A DNA stretch of 64,000 nucleotides, taken from Casuarina equisetifolia (taxonomy: Eukaryota; Streptophyta; Magnoliopsida; Fagales; Casuarinaceae). The position numbers and the translations under genes were made by a program. Below, in pieces: positions 38,901 through 50,845 of the stretch; position 1 is the stretch's first letter, and every line of letters starts with the position of its first letter. The stretch lies in assembly GCA_028551475.1 (NCBI GenBank), contig CM052356.1, positions 3,606,001-3,670,000 on the forward strand. The letters run 5' to 3'. The notes under the pieces were generated by a model. It was not told the origin of the DNA. It saw only the letters and a program-made list of their open reading frames with translations, and did not search any database.

Positions 38901-40490
38901 AGTATCTCGTTCAACAATTTTGCACAACTAGATATTTGAACTGGAGATCTGCAAAAGAAATGTTAATGTGCAGTTTTAAAGATATATCAAGAAATTCCAA
39001 AAGCTGCTTATCTTTTACGCGTTGCTGGAATATTTGGGGAGATGGAGATGGAGGCATAAAGGACATAGGATTTTCTAGAACAAGCTTGCTCCTAAGTGCC
39101 TCCTCAAGTTGCATGCTGACATCTTTATCATTATCTTTGAGACTCTCCTTGTCAACATCAACTTCTCCTACTTGCTTGCCACATGTTGGGGTTATTACCT
39201 CTATGGTATCTTCAAGACTTTTCTCTATATCACTAGGCAAACGACCCTCATGATTCTCTGAGATCATACTGATGAGTTGACTCATCTACACCTCTAATTT
39301 TCAGATTGAAGCTTCTTGTTCTGAAAACTCGCTTCTTGATTCTGAAATCTTATTTCAATCCCCTTTGTAAAGTTCTGTGTGGTGCTGGCCAGCTCATTAA
39401 TCATGTCCTCGTAGTTAGGTTTCACCTCTTCTGTTTGCCAAAATGTTGGTTATGGTCTCATCTCACTTGGGTTACTCCATGAAAAAGTTTGATGGTTGTT
39501 TCATCCCAGATTGTACGTATTTGAGTAATAATCATTTTGTGACCTATTAGGAATTTTAACAAAATTAGCATAATCATTATAATGAATATTAGGGTTACCT
39601 ACTTGACATTTTCTGCTCTCATGTGCTCCACCATAAAATTGATATGATCTACTTTGATGTCTCACAACTAGAGTATTTAGGTTGTCTATCTTCTCATTGA
39701 GCACTTCTAATTGTGTAGACATTATGGTGAAAATATCTACTTCATGGACTCCGCTTGCTTAATGCATTGGTAGCCTCCTAGTAAACCATTGATAGCTATT
39801 GGCTGACATTTCCTCCAAAAGGTTATATGCCTCTTCTGTTGTTTTGATGTGCAAATCCCCTCCTGCAGCTATATCAATTACAAAATGAAGATTTGATCTA
39901 GACATCTCCTCATAAGTTCCTTGAAACTTTCCCAAGCTTCATACATTGATTCATTGTCCATCTACATAAAAGTAGTAATATCGTTATGCATTTTTATACA
40001 TTTCGCCAAAGGAAAGAACTTACCAAGAAATTTATGAGTCAAATCATCTCATGTAGTAATCAATCCTGCAAGAAGAGAAGAGAACCAATTTTTAGCTGTA
40101 TCTCTAAGAGAAAATGAAAATAGCCTTAACCTGATAACATCTTTTGTAACTCCATGATCTCCAATCATGTCACAAAATTCAAGGAATGCTTCAATGTGAG
40201 CTTTTGGATCCTCATTTGGTAGCCCACTATATTGCACAGAGTTTTGAAGCATCTTAATGAGCACAGGCTTGATCTCAAAGTTGCTTGCCTGAATTTCAAG
40301 CCTTTTAATGCTTGATGTGGCATTCTAAAATGTTAGTGCAGCATAGTCTTTCAAAAGTCTATGTGTACCATCATTTTTCTTCATCATTGTTACTTAATCT
40401 TTCAGCAATAACAACTTAACAAGGAACGTAAAAAAAAATTAAGAAAAATAATTTTTTTTAAAGAAAATAAAGGCTAGATTAAACCTAGAA
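38900..40490 (-). pseudogene. Gag of the Athila-like element
   Basis: Minus strand. Gag core at 40264-40049 (GLPNEDPKAHIEAFLEFCD, RLRLFSFSLRDTAKNWFSSL). Then FLGKFFPLAK and ESMYEAWESFKELMRRC near 40030-39910. AYNLLEEMSANSYQW near 39830-39790. A linker at 39722-39501 with YNLGWNNHQTFSW. A last open part at 39285-38911 with LPSDIEKS and KDKQLLEFLDISLKLHINI, matching the region before protease in Athila/Tat gags. Stops separate the pieces. After this the pol genes are absent. Confidence 0.85.
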
Positions 40491-40553
40491 ACTATTCGGT
40501 ATTAATATTAATTAGCAATAAACAACCAATCCCCGGAAACGGCGCCAAAAACT

Positions 40554-41824
40554 TGTTTTGCGAAATTTAATTGCAAGTGAACATGTTGAACAAGTAATAT
40601 AATGATGAGAAAGATATCGTTCCACAGAGATTAGTGATTACTAAATTAATTAATTACTAACGGTGAACAACTCCTAGAATTTATCTAGCAAATCAAATTA
40701 ATAGATGATAGATTAACTAACTAAATCTAAGAAAACTAAATACAATAAATATGTTAGAGTATATAATTTCACCATAATTACTATATATTAATATTGATTA
40801 TTTATACTTACAAGAGGGATAATATCTATGTAATGGCAGAACTTCCTAATTTATTTACTATCCTATGTTTAGGTATAGCAAACCTACTTAGTTCATTAAT
40901 TCACTACATCTTTATATGTGAATTGAAACAAATCAAATGCATTAGGATCTGTGACTATTCCCAATTTACACCAAAAGCCACACAAATAATATGGTACATG
41001 TCTATCCATATTTAATTTATGGCTACACATTACAAGAAGCAACTGCATATCATTTCATGTCGATCTCAAACATGCAAATCATATCATTCAAGTGCTAGCT
41101 AATCACTTAAAAGCATTAAACATAGTAATATGTAACTTCACATAAACAAAATATCTTACAAAACATAATAATCATAAGATTCATACCATAATAATTAGGT
41201 TACATCATAGCTCTAACAAAAGTAAACTAAAGCATAAAGAAATAATAAGGAAGAATAATAATAAGAAATAAGAAGGCATCTTGAATCCAAGAACAAAAAG
41301 TCTGTCACCCTTTTTGTCTTCTCTTTAAGAAAACCTTGAATTCTTAGCCTCTTTCTTGAGTTGTGCTAATTTCCTCCTCCTCTTTCTTTTGCCTCTTCTC
41401 TTCTCTTAAATAGGGTTTAGGTTTAGACCTACTCTTATCCTAGTAGAATTAGGTTTTAGAGATCTAAAACAATTGGGTTTTAAACTCTTAATTTAATTAG
41501 GTTTTGAACTCCTAATTTAATTAAGCTTTGCACTCATAATATGATTAGGTTTTCTAATTATTTAGAAAACCCAATAACAATAAAATCTAATAACAATCAT
41601 TCAAAGCCCAAGCCCATCTTGACTCTCTTGATCTTCATATTATGATTTTACCACACAATAAGTATCAGGCTCTCCATGTTCATCCCTTTTCTCCTTGCTT
41701 CCTTATGCTACATAAACAAGATAAATTTAGGTAAATAAAGAGGAGTTTAAATGTTTTCTCACAATTATTAAAGTTATTTATTGCTTAAAATAGGTAAAAT
41801 AACTCTATAAAAATAGAGTTTTCA
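40554..41824 (-). repeat. 5' LTR of the Athila-like element
   Basis: Starts TGTTTTGCGAAATTTAATTG and ends ATAGAGTTTTCA. The primer binding site follows on the minus strand at 40547-40530 after a 6-base spacer. The start differs from other copies (TGTTCGG became TGTTTTG). Confidence 0.92.
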
Positions 41825-43165
41825 GTAAGCAACAAGAGCAAGCCAACAAAATTGTATGTAATTAGGATCTAAATAGGCTTGTTTGTGATTTGAGTGCTTT
41901 TAGTAAATCTCTAGCTTCATTAGTGTATCATGACTGAAGAGTGAAAAAAGATAAAGTGGTTTGAGCTAAGTTTCTGTGGAATAAAGTGATTTTTCCCAAT
42001 ATTGGATTGTTAATGTGGAAGTTAATTCATTATGTCATCTCTGTAGAATATAATATGCAAAGAAAAGAAATCCAAGTAGCATCTAGGTGTTATTATTGTG
42101 AAAAAGGTGAAAAAGAGACAGTGGATCATGTATTTATGCATAGCGGATTGGCACAACGGCTTTGGCATACATTTGGCAACACACTTCAAGTACCTATTTG
42201 TTTTAATTCTATATCTAACCTTATGTCTTCATGGTATATAAAGGCATCATGGCTCAATCAAAGGAGAGAACTAATAGCCATTTTGGGAAGAGTTATTGCA
42301 AGAGGAATTTGATTGGCTAGGAATTCCTCAAAACATAATAGGGAGCGTATGTCCATATTCAAAATTAACAAAGATGTTATGCTAAATGCTTCGAATGTTA
42401 ACACTAATCAAGTCAAGGTATAAGTAAGTCTTCTTGATCAAATTTCACTAGCTCTATTAAAGGTTCTTGTGATTCACATTCCATTGAGGCAAGGAGTTTG
42501 GGTTCTTTGGCAACCTTCTCTTATGAGACAATATAAGCTTAATATGGATGGATCAAGCATCATGGAGAATAATTATGGTGGAGGAATCCTTAAAGATCAT
42601 AACGAAGATTTCATAATGGCTTTTTTCACCAAGCTTAATCTTAGCACTAGCGCAAAGGCATAAGCTTATACCTTGTTAGAAGAACTTAAAATATGTCAAG
42701 CAATGAGTCAAGTACCTTATATTATTGAATCAAATTCATTTTATTTAGTCCAATGTTTGCTTAAAAAATGGAAAACTCTTTGAAAATTAGAATTTGTCAT
42801 ATATCAATGCTTATCTATGATTTATTCACATGCACTTATGCGTCACGTGCATCGTGAGGGAAATATGGTAACATATAGTCTCGCTAACTATGGTCACTTC
42901 ATTTAGAATGTAACAATTTTCGACGAACTTAGCATATTGCATCATCCATATTTAGATGTTTATATTAAGGACCATCTAGGATTAGATAATTATAGGCCAC
43001 CATAGGGTTAAATGAATATACTGTCCAATGTATTTCATGTTTTTATTTTACTTATGTATAGTCACTTCAAATGTAAGTGATTGATTTTTCTTTAAGGGTT
43101 TAGATTATACCATACCCTTTGTACTCATCCGAGATATGGTTATTATGCCCAAACCCACAATATAC
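41825..43165 (+). pseudogene. LINE 3' part: zinc-binding RT domain, RNase H and 3' UTR
   Basis: Continuation of the element broken at 35913. The open stretch 41986-42312 carries the reverse-transcriptase zinc-binding domain (FPNIGLLMWKLIH, CYYCEKGEKETVDHVFMHS). Further on is an RNase H-like domain (KLNMDGSS, GGGILKDH near 42540-42600; HREGNMVTYSLANYGHF near 42850-42900). The 3' UTR runs to about 43165. The same 3' part recurs in minus orientation at 46140-46590 and as a piece at 50590-50845. Confidence 0.85.
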
Positions 43166-43169
43166 TCAG

Positions 43170-43610
43170 CTTAATCATAAATGCAACTTAGAGGATTTAA
43201 ACCAAGATACTTGCTTTACAAGATGTTTCACATGAGTCTTCCTTACCATCTCAACTACAATCATTAGGGCAATAATTATTATGAACAACAAAAGTCCATA
43301 ACAAAATCTACAAAACCATGCACCACTTGGGAAATGGAAGCAGCACCGAGTGATTGCCAAATTAAGCTTCGAGAATTATCCCGTAACGTTAAATGCAGAG
43401 ATGTCAATTGAAGCAAAAGTAACCAATCTCTCGATAGGGCCAGCAGGCATACTTCTGCCGGATTAAATCAAGTTTGCAACTATACGGTCCTCAATAAAGG
43501 TATCTTTTCTTTAGTTCTTTTTTTAATCAACATAAATTTATTGGAAAACAATGGTGTATATCAAATATATGGTAATTAAATAATAAATTTAAAACCTGAA
43601 TTAAACCACG
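43170..43610 (-). repeat. Orphan neprosin upstream block, second half
   Basis: Matches 24640-24960 and 63000-63290 (shared GAAATGGAAGCAGCA against GAACTGGAGGCAGCA, then GAGTGATTG-CAAATT, and GTTTGCAACTATACGGTCCTC). It is the part that should follow 32550-33020; transposons now separate the two. Confidence 0.6.
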
Positions 43611-43735
43611 CTACCTTGAGCATGCCCGTCGGAGAAAGAAACAAACATAATGAAACCATCAAACGAATGCAAACAAAAGAACACAAGACGAATCACCAGA
43701 TCTCCAAATCAGAGGAAAAACCAAAACCCAATTAC

Positions 43736-44255
43736 CTCGGGGTGATACTGAAGTCCGGGAAACCCCGTAGCCCGCCTTTCGACCTCGGCTACGGCACCCT
43801 GCTGGCTCCGCGTCACGATCTCGAACCCATCGGGCAGGCGCACCACCTCGTCGCCGTGGCTCATCCACACAACCTGCCTATCCCCGAACCGCTTCGACCC
43901 GTATGTCCACCAGCCGGAGCCGAGTCCACGTGTATCTCCATCCTCCCATACTCCTGCTTCTGACCGACCCGGACCTCGCCGCTTAGCCTTTGGACGACGA
44001 GCTGGAGACCGTAGCAGATGCCCAAAACTACGACGCCGTTCTGCTGAGCCCACCTCCGGAAACCCGAGCCGGAACGACGGAGAGTCAGGCGCGTGGAAAG
44101 AGTGTGGCCCGCCGGAAAGTATAACCACACGCAGTTTGGGCTCGGCAATGGTGGAGAGCGTGGAGGTGCCAAAGATACAGAGGAAGAAGACGGAAAACGA
44201 TCGGATTCAGTGCGTGATGAGGTGGCTATACTGGGGACCGAAGTCCAGGATCAAA
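43736..44255 (-). pseudogene. GMP synthase first-exon fragment (glutamine amidotransferase domain), broken
   Basis: Minus-strand translation follows the N-terminal class I glutamine amidotransferase domain of plant GMP synthase. It reads LILDFGPQYSHLITH, stop (TGA at 44209-44207, where Arg is usual), IRSFSVF, VVILSGGPHSFHAPDSPS. After a frameshift come WAQQNGVVVLGICYGLQL (nucleophile Cys kept), GQKQEYGRMEI. After a second frameshift come FGDRQVVWMSHGDEVVRLPD and FPGLQYHPE (catalytic His and Glu kept). A plant-type splice donor GTAATT follows at 43735, then about 120 bases of intron before homology to neprosin upstream sequence. No start codon and no ATP-pyrophosphatase domain. GC content is far above its surroundings. 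The intact gene makes GMP from XMP; this copy cannot. Confidence 0.9.
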
Positions 44256-44889
44256 TAATATAATTAGATATGAATAATAACAACTGAAATAAAGTTGTGT
44301 AATGGTGAAATATAAAATAAAGAAGTTGTGTAATGATGAAGTATTATAAAAGGTGCCAAATTGAACGAATCTCTCTTTTTCTTGTTTTCTTTTTAAAATG
44401 ATTCTATCTTCTGATCTAAGAAAATCTCGTTCCTTGACTGAAAAATGGTAGGATAAATTGCAGAATTTGATTCGGTTTATCAACTGGTCAAAGAGGTTTT
44501 AAGAATAAAAGTATATTTTTAATATTATATCAAAGTTTAGGTTTAGGAAACAACAACTCTTATACATAAAAATGAATGTATTACTCTTATTACAAAGCCT
44601 ACAATTCATATTCATTATTAGGGGATATATCAAAAAGATACAAAAATTATTTCATCACTTTTAAAATGTTGATTAAACCTTTTTAAAATAGAATACATAA
44701 TTCCTCCTTATACGCCAGTCTTAAAGAGAAAATGAATGTTACATGTCCATCCTAATCAATCTTATGAATTTTATTAGGACCAATATTCTCTATTTTAGCC
44801 ATTTATGAAAGTGTAGTTGCATGCAACTTAAACTGTAGGAAGCAATAGAGCCTGACTTAGCTCAATTAGTAAGCCTGTAGACTATTAAT

Positions 44890-45710
44890 ATTCCAGAAAT
44901 TTGCAAACAATGCAATCAATTTACGAGAGAGAAAAAAAATATAAATATAAATATAAATCCTTCAAATATGGCTCTAGTTAATACAAGATTCGAAACATCC
45001 AAGACCATCCTCATTTTTGGAGAACCAGTGAACTTAATGATAATTAATGGTATGATTGGTGCAAAGTATTCTTTCAGCACTCTATAACTTCCGAGCTCAA
45101 GTGCTAATGCATAATGGTTTAAACAAGTTTGGAACAAGTCAACATGCTGATTATATAAGCAAAACCACGAAGAAAGCTGTCTTCAAAGTAAGAAAATTAG
45201 TCTATGGAAGAGATTCTTCGATTTAACTCCTCACACAAGCTGTGTTCCTTTTCTTCTTCCTTCCACGATTCCAAGAAGTCCATGGTAATTTCAGCAATTC
45301 CAGCTTCCTTCTCATGCAGCTCGGCCTCTGTTGCATCGTTAGTGACTTCTTCAGCAACTGTGATGAAACCATGATGGTGACTTCTTTAGCAACTAAGATC
45401 AAACCATGTGACCCACCCGAGAGTGGATCAATGGCATTTGTCCTTGACTGTAGCCAGAATAGCCAAAATTCCGTTGAGCGGCATCGGGTCTGGGAAAACT
45501 ATGAAGCAAAAGGCCATTGCTTCCCAATTTCCGCGCAATTGGATGGGATGGAAGGCAATCGAAGGTGTTCGGGGAAGGCTCGTCCTACTCCTCCGTCGCT
45601 TGCCGAGGGCGGCAATGGAAGGCCGTTCCGCCTCTTCCTTACCCTTTTTTGTTTGAAATCGCTCATTTTCCTTCTTGTAGGAGGCCTCGAATATTTTTCT
45701 GATTGATACA
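44890..45710. other. Unrecognised sequence with a GC-richer core, first copy
   Basis: 44890-45170 has an old relative at 11270-11560. 45240-45710 is GC-richer than its surroundings and open in several frames (154 codons on plus, 70 codons on minus at 45711-45499). The minus strand also reads a Glu-rich stretch, EVTNDATEAELHEKEAG, near 45350. No family recognised. Possibly a captured gene fragment like the GMP synthase exon nearby. Confidence 0.35.
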
Positions 45711-46139
45711 CAATTTCATTACTTAAAATTTTAAGTATCTATTCTCTTAATTCAAATTTGGGATAGTTAAAAGAATTAAACTTACGAAATAACTAAATTT
45801 CGTAAGAAAATTCTTAAATCAAAGTAGAATTCTTTAACAACACAATATAAGAGTAATTGGCTTAAATTCAATAAAAATATATATACAAGACTAAACTTTA
45901 TATATAGGAGTGAATAAGATCTCTAACCTAGGAAGGAAAATAATGACATAAATGATATCTCTAACCTAGCGAAAAAAAAATAATGACATAAAAAGATATG
46001 ATAGTTGACTATTACGAATTAGGAAAACATTTGAATGTTTGGAAATATATGGATGATTTTCAACTTTGAATTTATTGACTTGATTTGAATTTGAATAAGG
46101 TGGCATCTTATGGATTTGGTGGTTGATGGCCAATGTTCT

Positions 46140-46590
46140 CTTTGGGATATTTGTTTAAAAAAAAAAAGATGTACCTTAACAAATTTTATTAATAACAATA
46201 AAGACGTAATAACTATACCTTAGATAAATACAAGGGCAAGATATAAGTCTAACCCTTAAAAAAAAAAATTCATACATATCAAACTACCATAAATACTTGC
46301 AATGAAAACATAAAATACATTAGGCAATACATTCACTTAACCTTATGATGGTCTATAGTTACCTAGGCCTAACTGATTTTACATGAAAATTGCTAAACAT
46401 GGAAATGGCAATGATCTAAAATGATTAAATAGTTCCATATTTTGGATTGTATGCCTGTAATTAGCAAGATGATTTGCAACTACATTTCCCTTATGATACA
46501 CATGTTGGACCATTACATATGTTGGTATCATGAAGAGGCACGGTTGAATGAAATACTCTAGTTTCAATGGAGTTTTTCATTTTTTAAGTA
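46140..46590 (-). pseudogene. LINE RNase H end and 3' UTR fragment, first copy
   Basis: The minus strand reads VQHVYHKGNVVANHLANY near 46510-46455, the end of the RNase H-like domain of plant LINEs (compare HREGNMVTYSLANYGHF in the LINE at 42850), then LGLGNYRPS and the same 3' UTR. 5'-truncated, as LINE insertions usually are. Confidence 0.7.
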
Positions 46591-46944
46591 GACGTTAAAC
46601 TAAATTTATACTTTGGGATATTTGTTTGATTGAGAATCCAAAAGTCTTGCGTGGTTGACATGACAAGATTGTTCCTTTAACTGGGACAATTCTTATTTTA
46701 ACAATTCTAAAAAAAGTTTAATTACTATCAATATCAATCAAATAGTGTACTAAAATTATCGATTTGAAATCCAAAAATTATCTAGGAGGTTTAGTTTCCC
46801 TCAAAGAAAGTATCTTTGTATTTTTCTCTTGGTTTAACATGACAAATGGTTTTAGAAACAGGTTATAACTAATCCACATATTGATTGTTTGGAGGCCAAC
46901 ATGGAACTGATGCAACAAGTGATAGGCCAAACCTGAACGATTCT

Positions 46945-48505
46945 AAGAAACCTCTGTCACGACTTCAATAATATATTCGAACAGGAGCAAAGAGTCACCA
47001 TAGAATTGGTTGCGTGACATCTTCAATTTGGTGAATATAGATTGGTCCAGTAGTTGCTATGACGAATGTCACTTTCCTGCCAGTTCATCCCACCTCGGTC
47101 CTGAAGCCATTAAAACTTCTCTTATATACCCATAGAAGGATGCGTGTTCGCCTTTAGTGGCAATCGAATTGTTTTTGGGCTCAAGGGGGCTTCTCTTGAG
47201 CAGCAGGATGCTTATCTTCAACAATAATTTGTGGTGCTTGCAAGGGCAACACAGCTTTGATGGTTAACTAAGCTATTTTAGATATAAAGAATAAATAACT
47301 GGGTAAGTAAAAATATCCTGATAGAGATCCATTAAAGCAAGAATACTCATCCTTAAAGTCATAGACAATAAAAAAAAAATCATAAAATGCATTTATTTAC
47401 AGGGCCAATACTATGCCCATACACTTTAAATATGGAATATATATTCCTTAACACCACCCCCCTCCAAATGTATAGTGTAGATGATACTGAGGTATAGAGG
47501 TCCACATGAGGAAAAATGCCTAGTTCTGATATCATATCAATAAAAAGAGGCCCATCTTAAAACCCATAGATAATAGATAGTAAACCCTTATTATTAATAA
47601 GGCCAGAACTCTACTAACACATTTCCGATGCGGGGTATATATTCCTTAACCAAATCCTATGACGTTGGCATAGGTTAGTTTCAAGGCTAGTGTTGTCTTC
47701 TACGGAAACTCGCTCACGAAGGACACTGGACCCGGATGCTCCGCTTTATCTGTCAGGCCATGAGGACCAATGATTTTGTGAATGACGGTAGGGCTTGATG
47801 AAGAAACTTCTTATATAAATTTTGATGGTTGACGCTCCAAAGATGAATTCTGAAAAGGAGACAGTTCGGCATATTAATGAGAAGTGAGAATGGTAAAGCA
47901 AAAAGAATCCAACAATCAGTGATAAATAGAAGCACTACTCGGTTACTTATACACAATAATTAGTATGCAACTTCACCCATATTAAGGAATCCAAATGTTC
48001 ATTTTCTTCACACTTGTTGGCTATGTTAGAAAATTGATTAAGGCCAACGTGCTGTGCATGATGTGAATCAGAGAGGTGTTCCCCATATTTGATTTCACCT
48101 GCTCATATGGTTTCACTAGTTAAAAAACTTCATACGAACAAGCGGAAGTTTGATGACTATCTATTCGAATCAATGTGAGTAAATGTGCACATTAAAGGTT
48201 AGAAAGTTTGCAGTATTCTACTCATACGGTTCAGATCATCTTCTTTTGACTTTAATAACAACAAAATGATTCTCTGACTTATTTGGCTTTGTTTCCAAAC
48301 TAGCAATTGATGATTAGGTTTCTGAGTATCAATTAATGGTACAACTTCTGTGTTTATCTTTAATGAACTAAACCAGTTTTTCTTTTTTTCTTTTCTTTTT
48401 TTACTCTTTTTGAAACTTGCTCATGTCATTGGCCACCATTTAATAATTGCTGCAGAGAAAAAATCTCGTTTGTCTATTGGCAAAGCCTTGTTCCCCTTCC
48501 TTTGC
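46945..48505 (-). pseudogene. Diverged relative of the unknown gene at 25980-28650, first copy
   Basis: Keeps EHASFYGYIREVLMASGPRW near 47145-47085, where the other locus has a stop, and a GEQG-A-RQ-RFFL stretch near 48495-48450 followed by a stop. Other parts are out of frame with each other. Product unknown. Confidence 0.45.
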
Positions 48506-48785
48506 ACTTAATAGTTCACAAACCATTTATACAAAGTCACAATCCATGAGGTCCAATAACGCACACGATGTGCAATTAGTAATACACAACTAAATATAAT
48601 TCTTCAACACTATAGCAATCAAGTATATATATATATGAAAAAAAAACCTTTAATACATTTGATTGCCGTATCAATTGTTTATATTCAAAACCAATCTTTG
48701 AAAATTTTCATATAGAACTTGGTTTAAAAATATTTATAGATAAATATAGTTTTTCAAATATTTTTAACATCAAAATATATTCAAC

Positions 48786-49690
48786 AATTTCAACTTGTTG
48801 GTACAACTATGCTATTTAAATTGTCTTGCATTACTTGTTTGATACTCAAACAAGTTTGCTCCAAAGGAAGATACAGTCGCTGTCAATTTGCCTGAGAATT
48901 TTGGAATTGTTGGATATGTTTTACTATTAGAGAATCTGGGTCTTGTAGAAGTTATATATACAATTCCTTATTGGAGCTTAAATTATCCAAAGGTTCCAAA
49001 AAAAAATTTATAGTTTGCCTTATTTCTAATGATACATTTTCCATGAATGAACTTTTGGTTTTTGTTTTCCTTTGCATCATTCATATGTGCATGTTGGGCA
49101 TTAACTTCCTTCATTTGGTCGTTATCCACAAAATTGACACTTTTGCAACCAAAAATAGATCTTTTATTTTTGGCATGCAACTCTCTACAAGATACCTTCG
49201 TTAATGTTGAATGGTTTAGATTACTTCAAGATGTATCCAAAAAAATTTGATGAGAAACTTAATGATCATCATATTACCTTTGCCTTTCCAACCAAGCTTT
49301 AGCATTTGACTATGAATGCTTCACATTGGCAATGGTGATGTTCTTATCTAAGGGTAACTCTTTCTGCATAAGCCACCTTAAACTTGTCTTACCAAAATCA
49401 ATTCTGAGTTGTAGTGTCTGTCTTGTCTTGGACAAATCAAATGTTTCTACTCTCAACCTTTACCCATATTCAATAAAAATTCTTTTTAGAAAAGTTAGTT
49501 AAATAAACCAAATCTAAGGAACAAGAAAATTTCAGGATTATTGAGTCAATCTTAATAGAAGAAACTTGCCTTATTTTACTACATATTTGTCTTGAAAAAG
49601 TTGGAATAAATTATTAAAAGTAATAAAGAAAAGAAAATGATTGACACATACTTTGAGCATTTTAACAGTCTATTGGTAAGATAGTCAACA
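48786..49690. repeat. Block shared with 11830-12620, first copy
   Basis: The minus strand has a 65-codon open frame (49180-48983, FGCKSVNFVDNDQMKEVNAQ) and the plus strand a 77-codon one. I recognise neither. The block sits just downstream of a dead neprosin exon 1, as in the older unit. Confidence 0.45.
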
Positions 49691-49814
49691 AAAATGAAAA
49701 GAATAAATGAAAAATCATCTTAGTTCCCCTTTTACTATTGGAAAATATATAAAAATAAAGATTGATGCAAGTCTAAAGGAGATTACATATTCAAAGAAGC
49801 CGAAAAAGAAGTCC

Positions 49815-50000
49815 AAATTAATAGTAAATGGAAACTTTTTATTGCAAGTTTATTTATAAGTTGGAGCTATCTATCCATATCTAAGTCTTCCTCCTTAGAT
49901 AATCTTCGCCATCCCTTGACTACATTAAAATCTAGGAGTGTAAATGCAATTAATAGTAAAAATTTTATGTTTTTGGAGTATCTAACAGCCATTTTCTTGA
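49815..50000 (-). pseudogene. Neprosin-like first exon with in-frame stop, first copy
   Basis: The minus strand reads MAVRYSKNIKFLLLIAFTLL, then WRRLSKEEDLDMDR, stop (TAG, 49869-49867), LQLINKLAIKSF. The usual Gln before LQLINK became a stop. The splice donor after it is lost. No downstream neprosin exons follow before 48500. Confidence 0.8.
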
Positions 50001-50309
50001 ACCACCCTTTGTTTTTCCTCTAAGAACTATAGATAAAAACAAGAAAGCAAGTTTGTTGGAAGCCAAGTAACTAATCATATTGGAAAGAGAAACTTTTATT
50101 GAACTATATCATAGGGTCTTAAATGTTGACAAGATAGAGTCCAATAATCATTACTATTTTTAATTTCTGCTTTCCTCTTTCAAGAGGGGATGACTTTTTA
50201 TCTAAGTTCAACAATAAAGATAATCTATCACATAAGCAATAAATGCTTTTCTTATATCAAATATGCAAAACAAAGTTCAAATAAGCTTTCTTCAACAATG
50301 GGAGTTTTA

Positions 50310-50845
50310 AGTTTGCACTAATTGTGAAATGGATGCAACATGGAGTGAATGCCAAATTGAGCTCCAGGATTTATCCCTAACACAAAATGTAATGACGAAA
50401 GGAAAAACAACCAATCATTCTAAGAGAGCCTAATAGGCATATTTCCACCAAATTAAAACAAATTAGCAATTGTAATATCCATAATAAATTTATCTTATTT
50501 TTTAATTTTTTTCCAAACTAAATCCAAACTTTATTGAAAAGGGAATGCAATTGTAAACCGTCTTGCCAATTAATGGCATGCAATCCAAAATGTGAGATTT
50601 TTCAACCACCTTTACTCACTACCTTACCAATGCTTAGTTGTTTTCATGCAAGAGAAATTAGGCTTATGTAGTTATATGCCACTATAAGGTTAAGCATATG
50701 TGTTGTCCATTGTATTTCATGTTTTTTTTTTTGTATGTTATAGATTAATATATAGGCTTTTTACCTTTTTTTAAAGTTAGGCTTATACGATGACCTTTGT
50801 ATTTATTCAATGTATGGTTATTATGTACAACTTTATTATTATTAA
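50310..50845. repeat. Neprosin upstream block and LINE 3' UTR piece, first copy
   Basis: 50310-50490 matches the conserved upstream block (TTTGCACTAATTGTGAAATG-ATGCA). 50590-50845 matches the LINE 3' end at 43000-43165 (TTGTCCATTGTATTTCATG, TATGGTTATTATG). No coding sequence. Confidence 0.55.

Larger units (their letters stand above)
35914..41824 (-). mobile_element. Complete, internally deleted Athila/Tat-like gypsy element
   Basis: A 5.9-kb element with paired LTRs (35914-37185 and 40554-41824), a perfect 5-bp target duplication GTAAG (35909-35913 and 41825-41829), and a primer binding site for tRNA-Asp (40530-40547, one mismatch to the site at 79-96). A polypurine-like tract sits at 37186-37200. 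Internal sequence is only 3.4 kb: gag is followed by non-coding 3' sequence without reverse transcriptase or integrase. It would need proteins from another element to move. The two LTRs are very similar by eye, so the insertion is younger than the other elements here. Confidence 0.93.

Noticed and set aside
43616..43963. A plus-strand GC-rich gene or a bacterial insertion
   Set aside because: It is the reverse strand of the GMP synthase exon; the minus-strand motifs and the plant-type splice donor explain the island.
44850..44900. tRNA-like GCTCAATTAGTAAGCCTG
   Set aside because: It resembles a D arm by chance; no anticodon or T arm follows.
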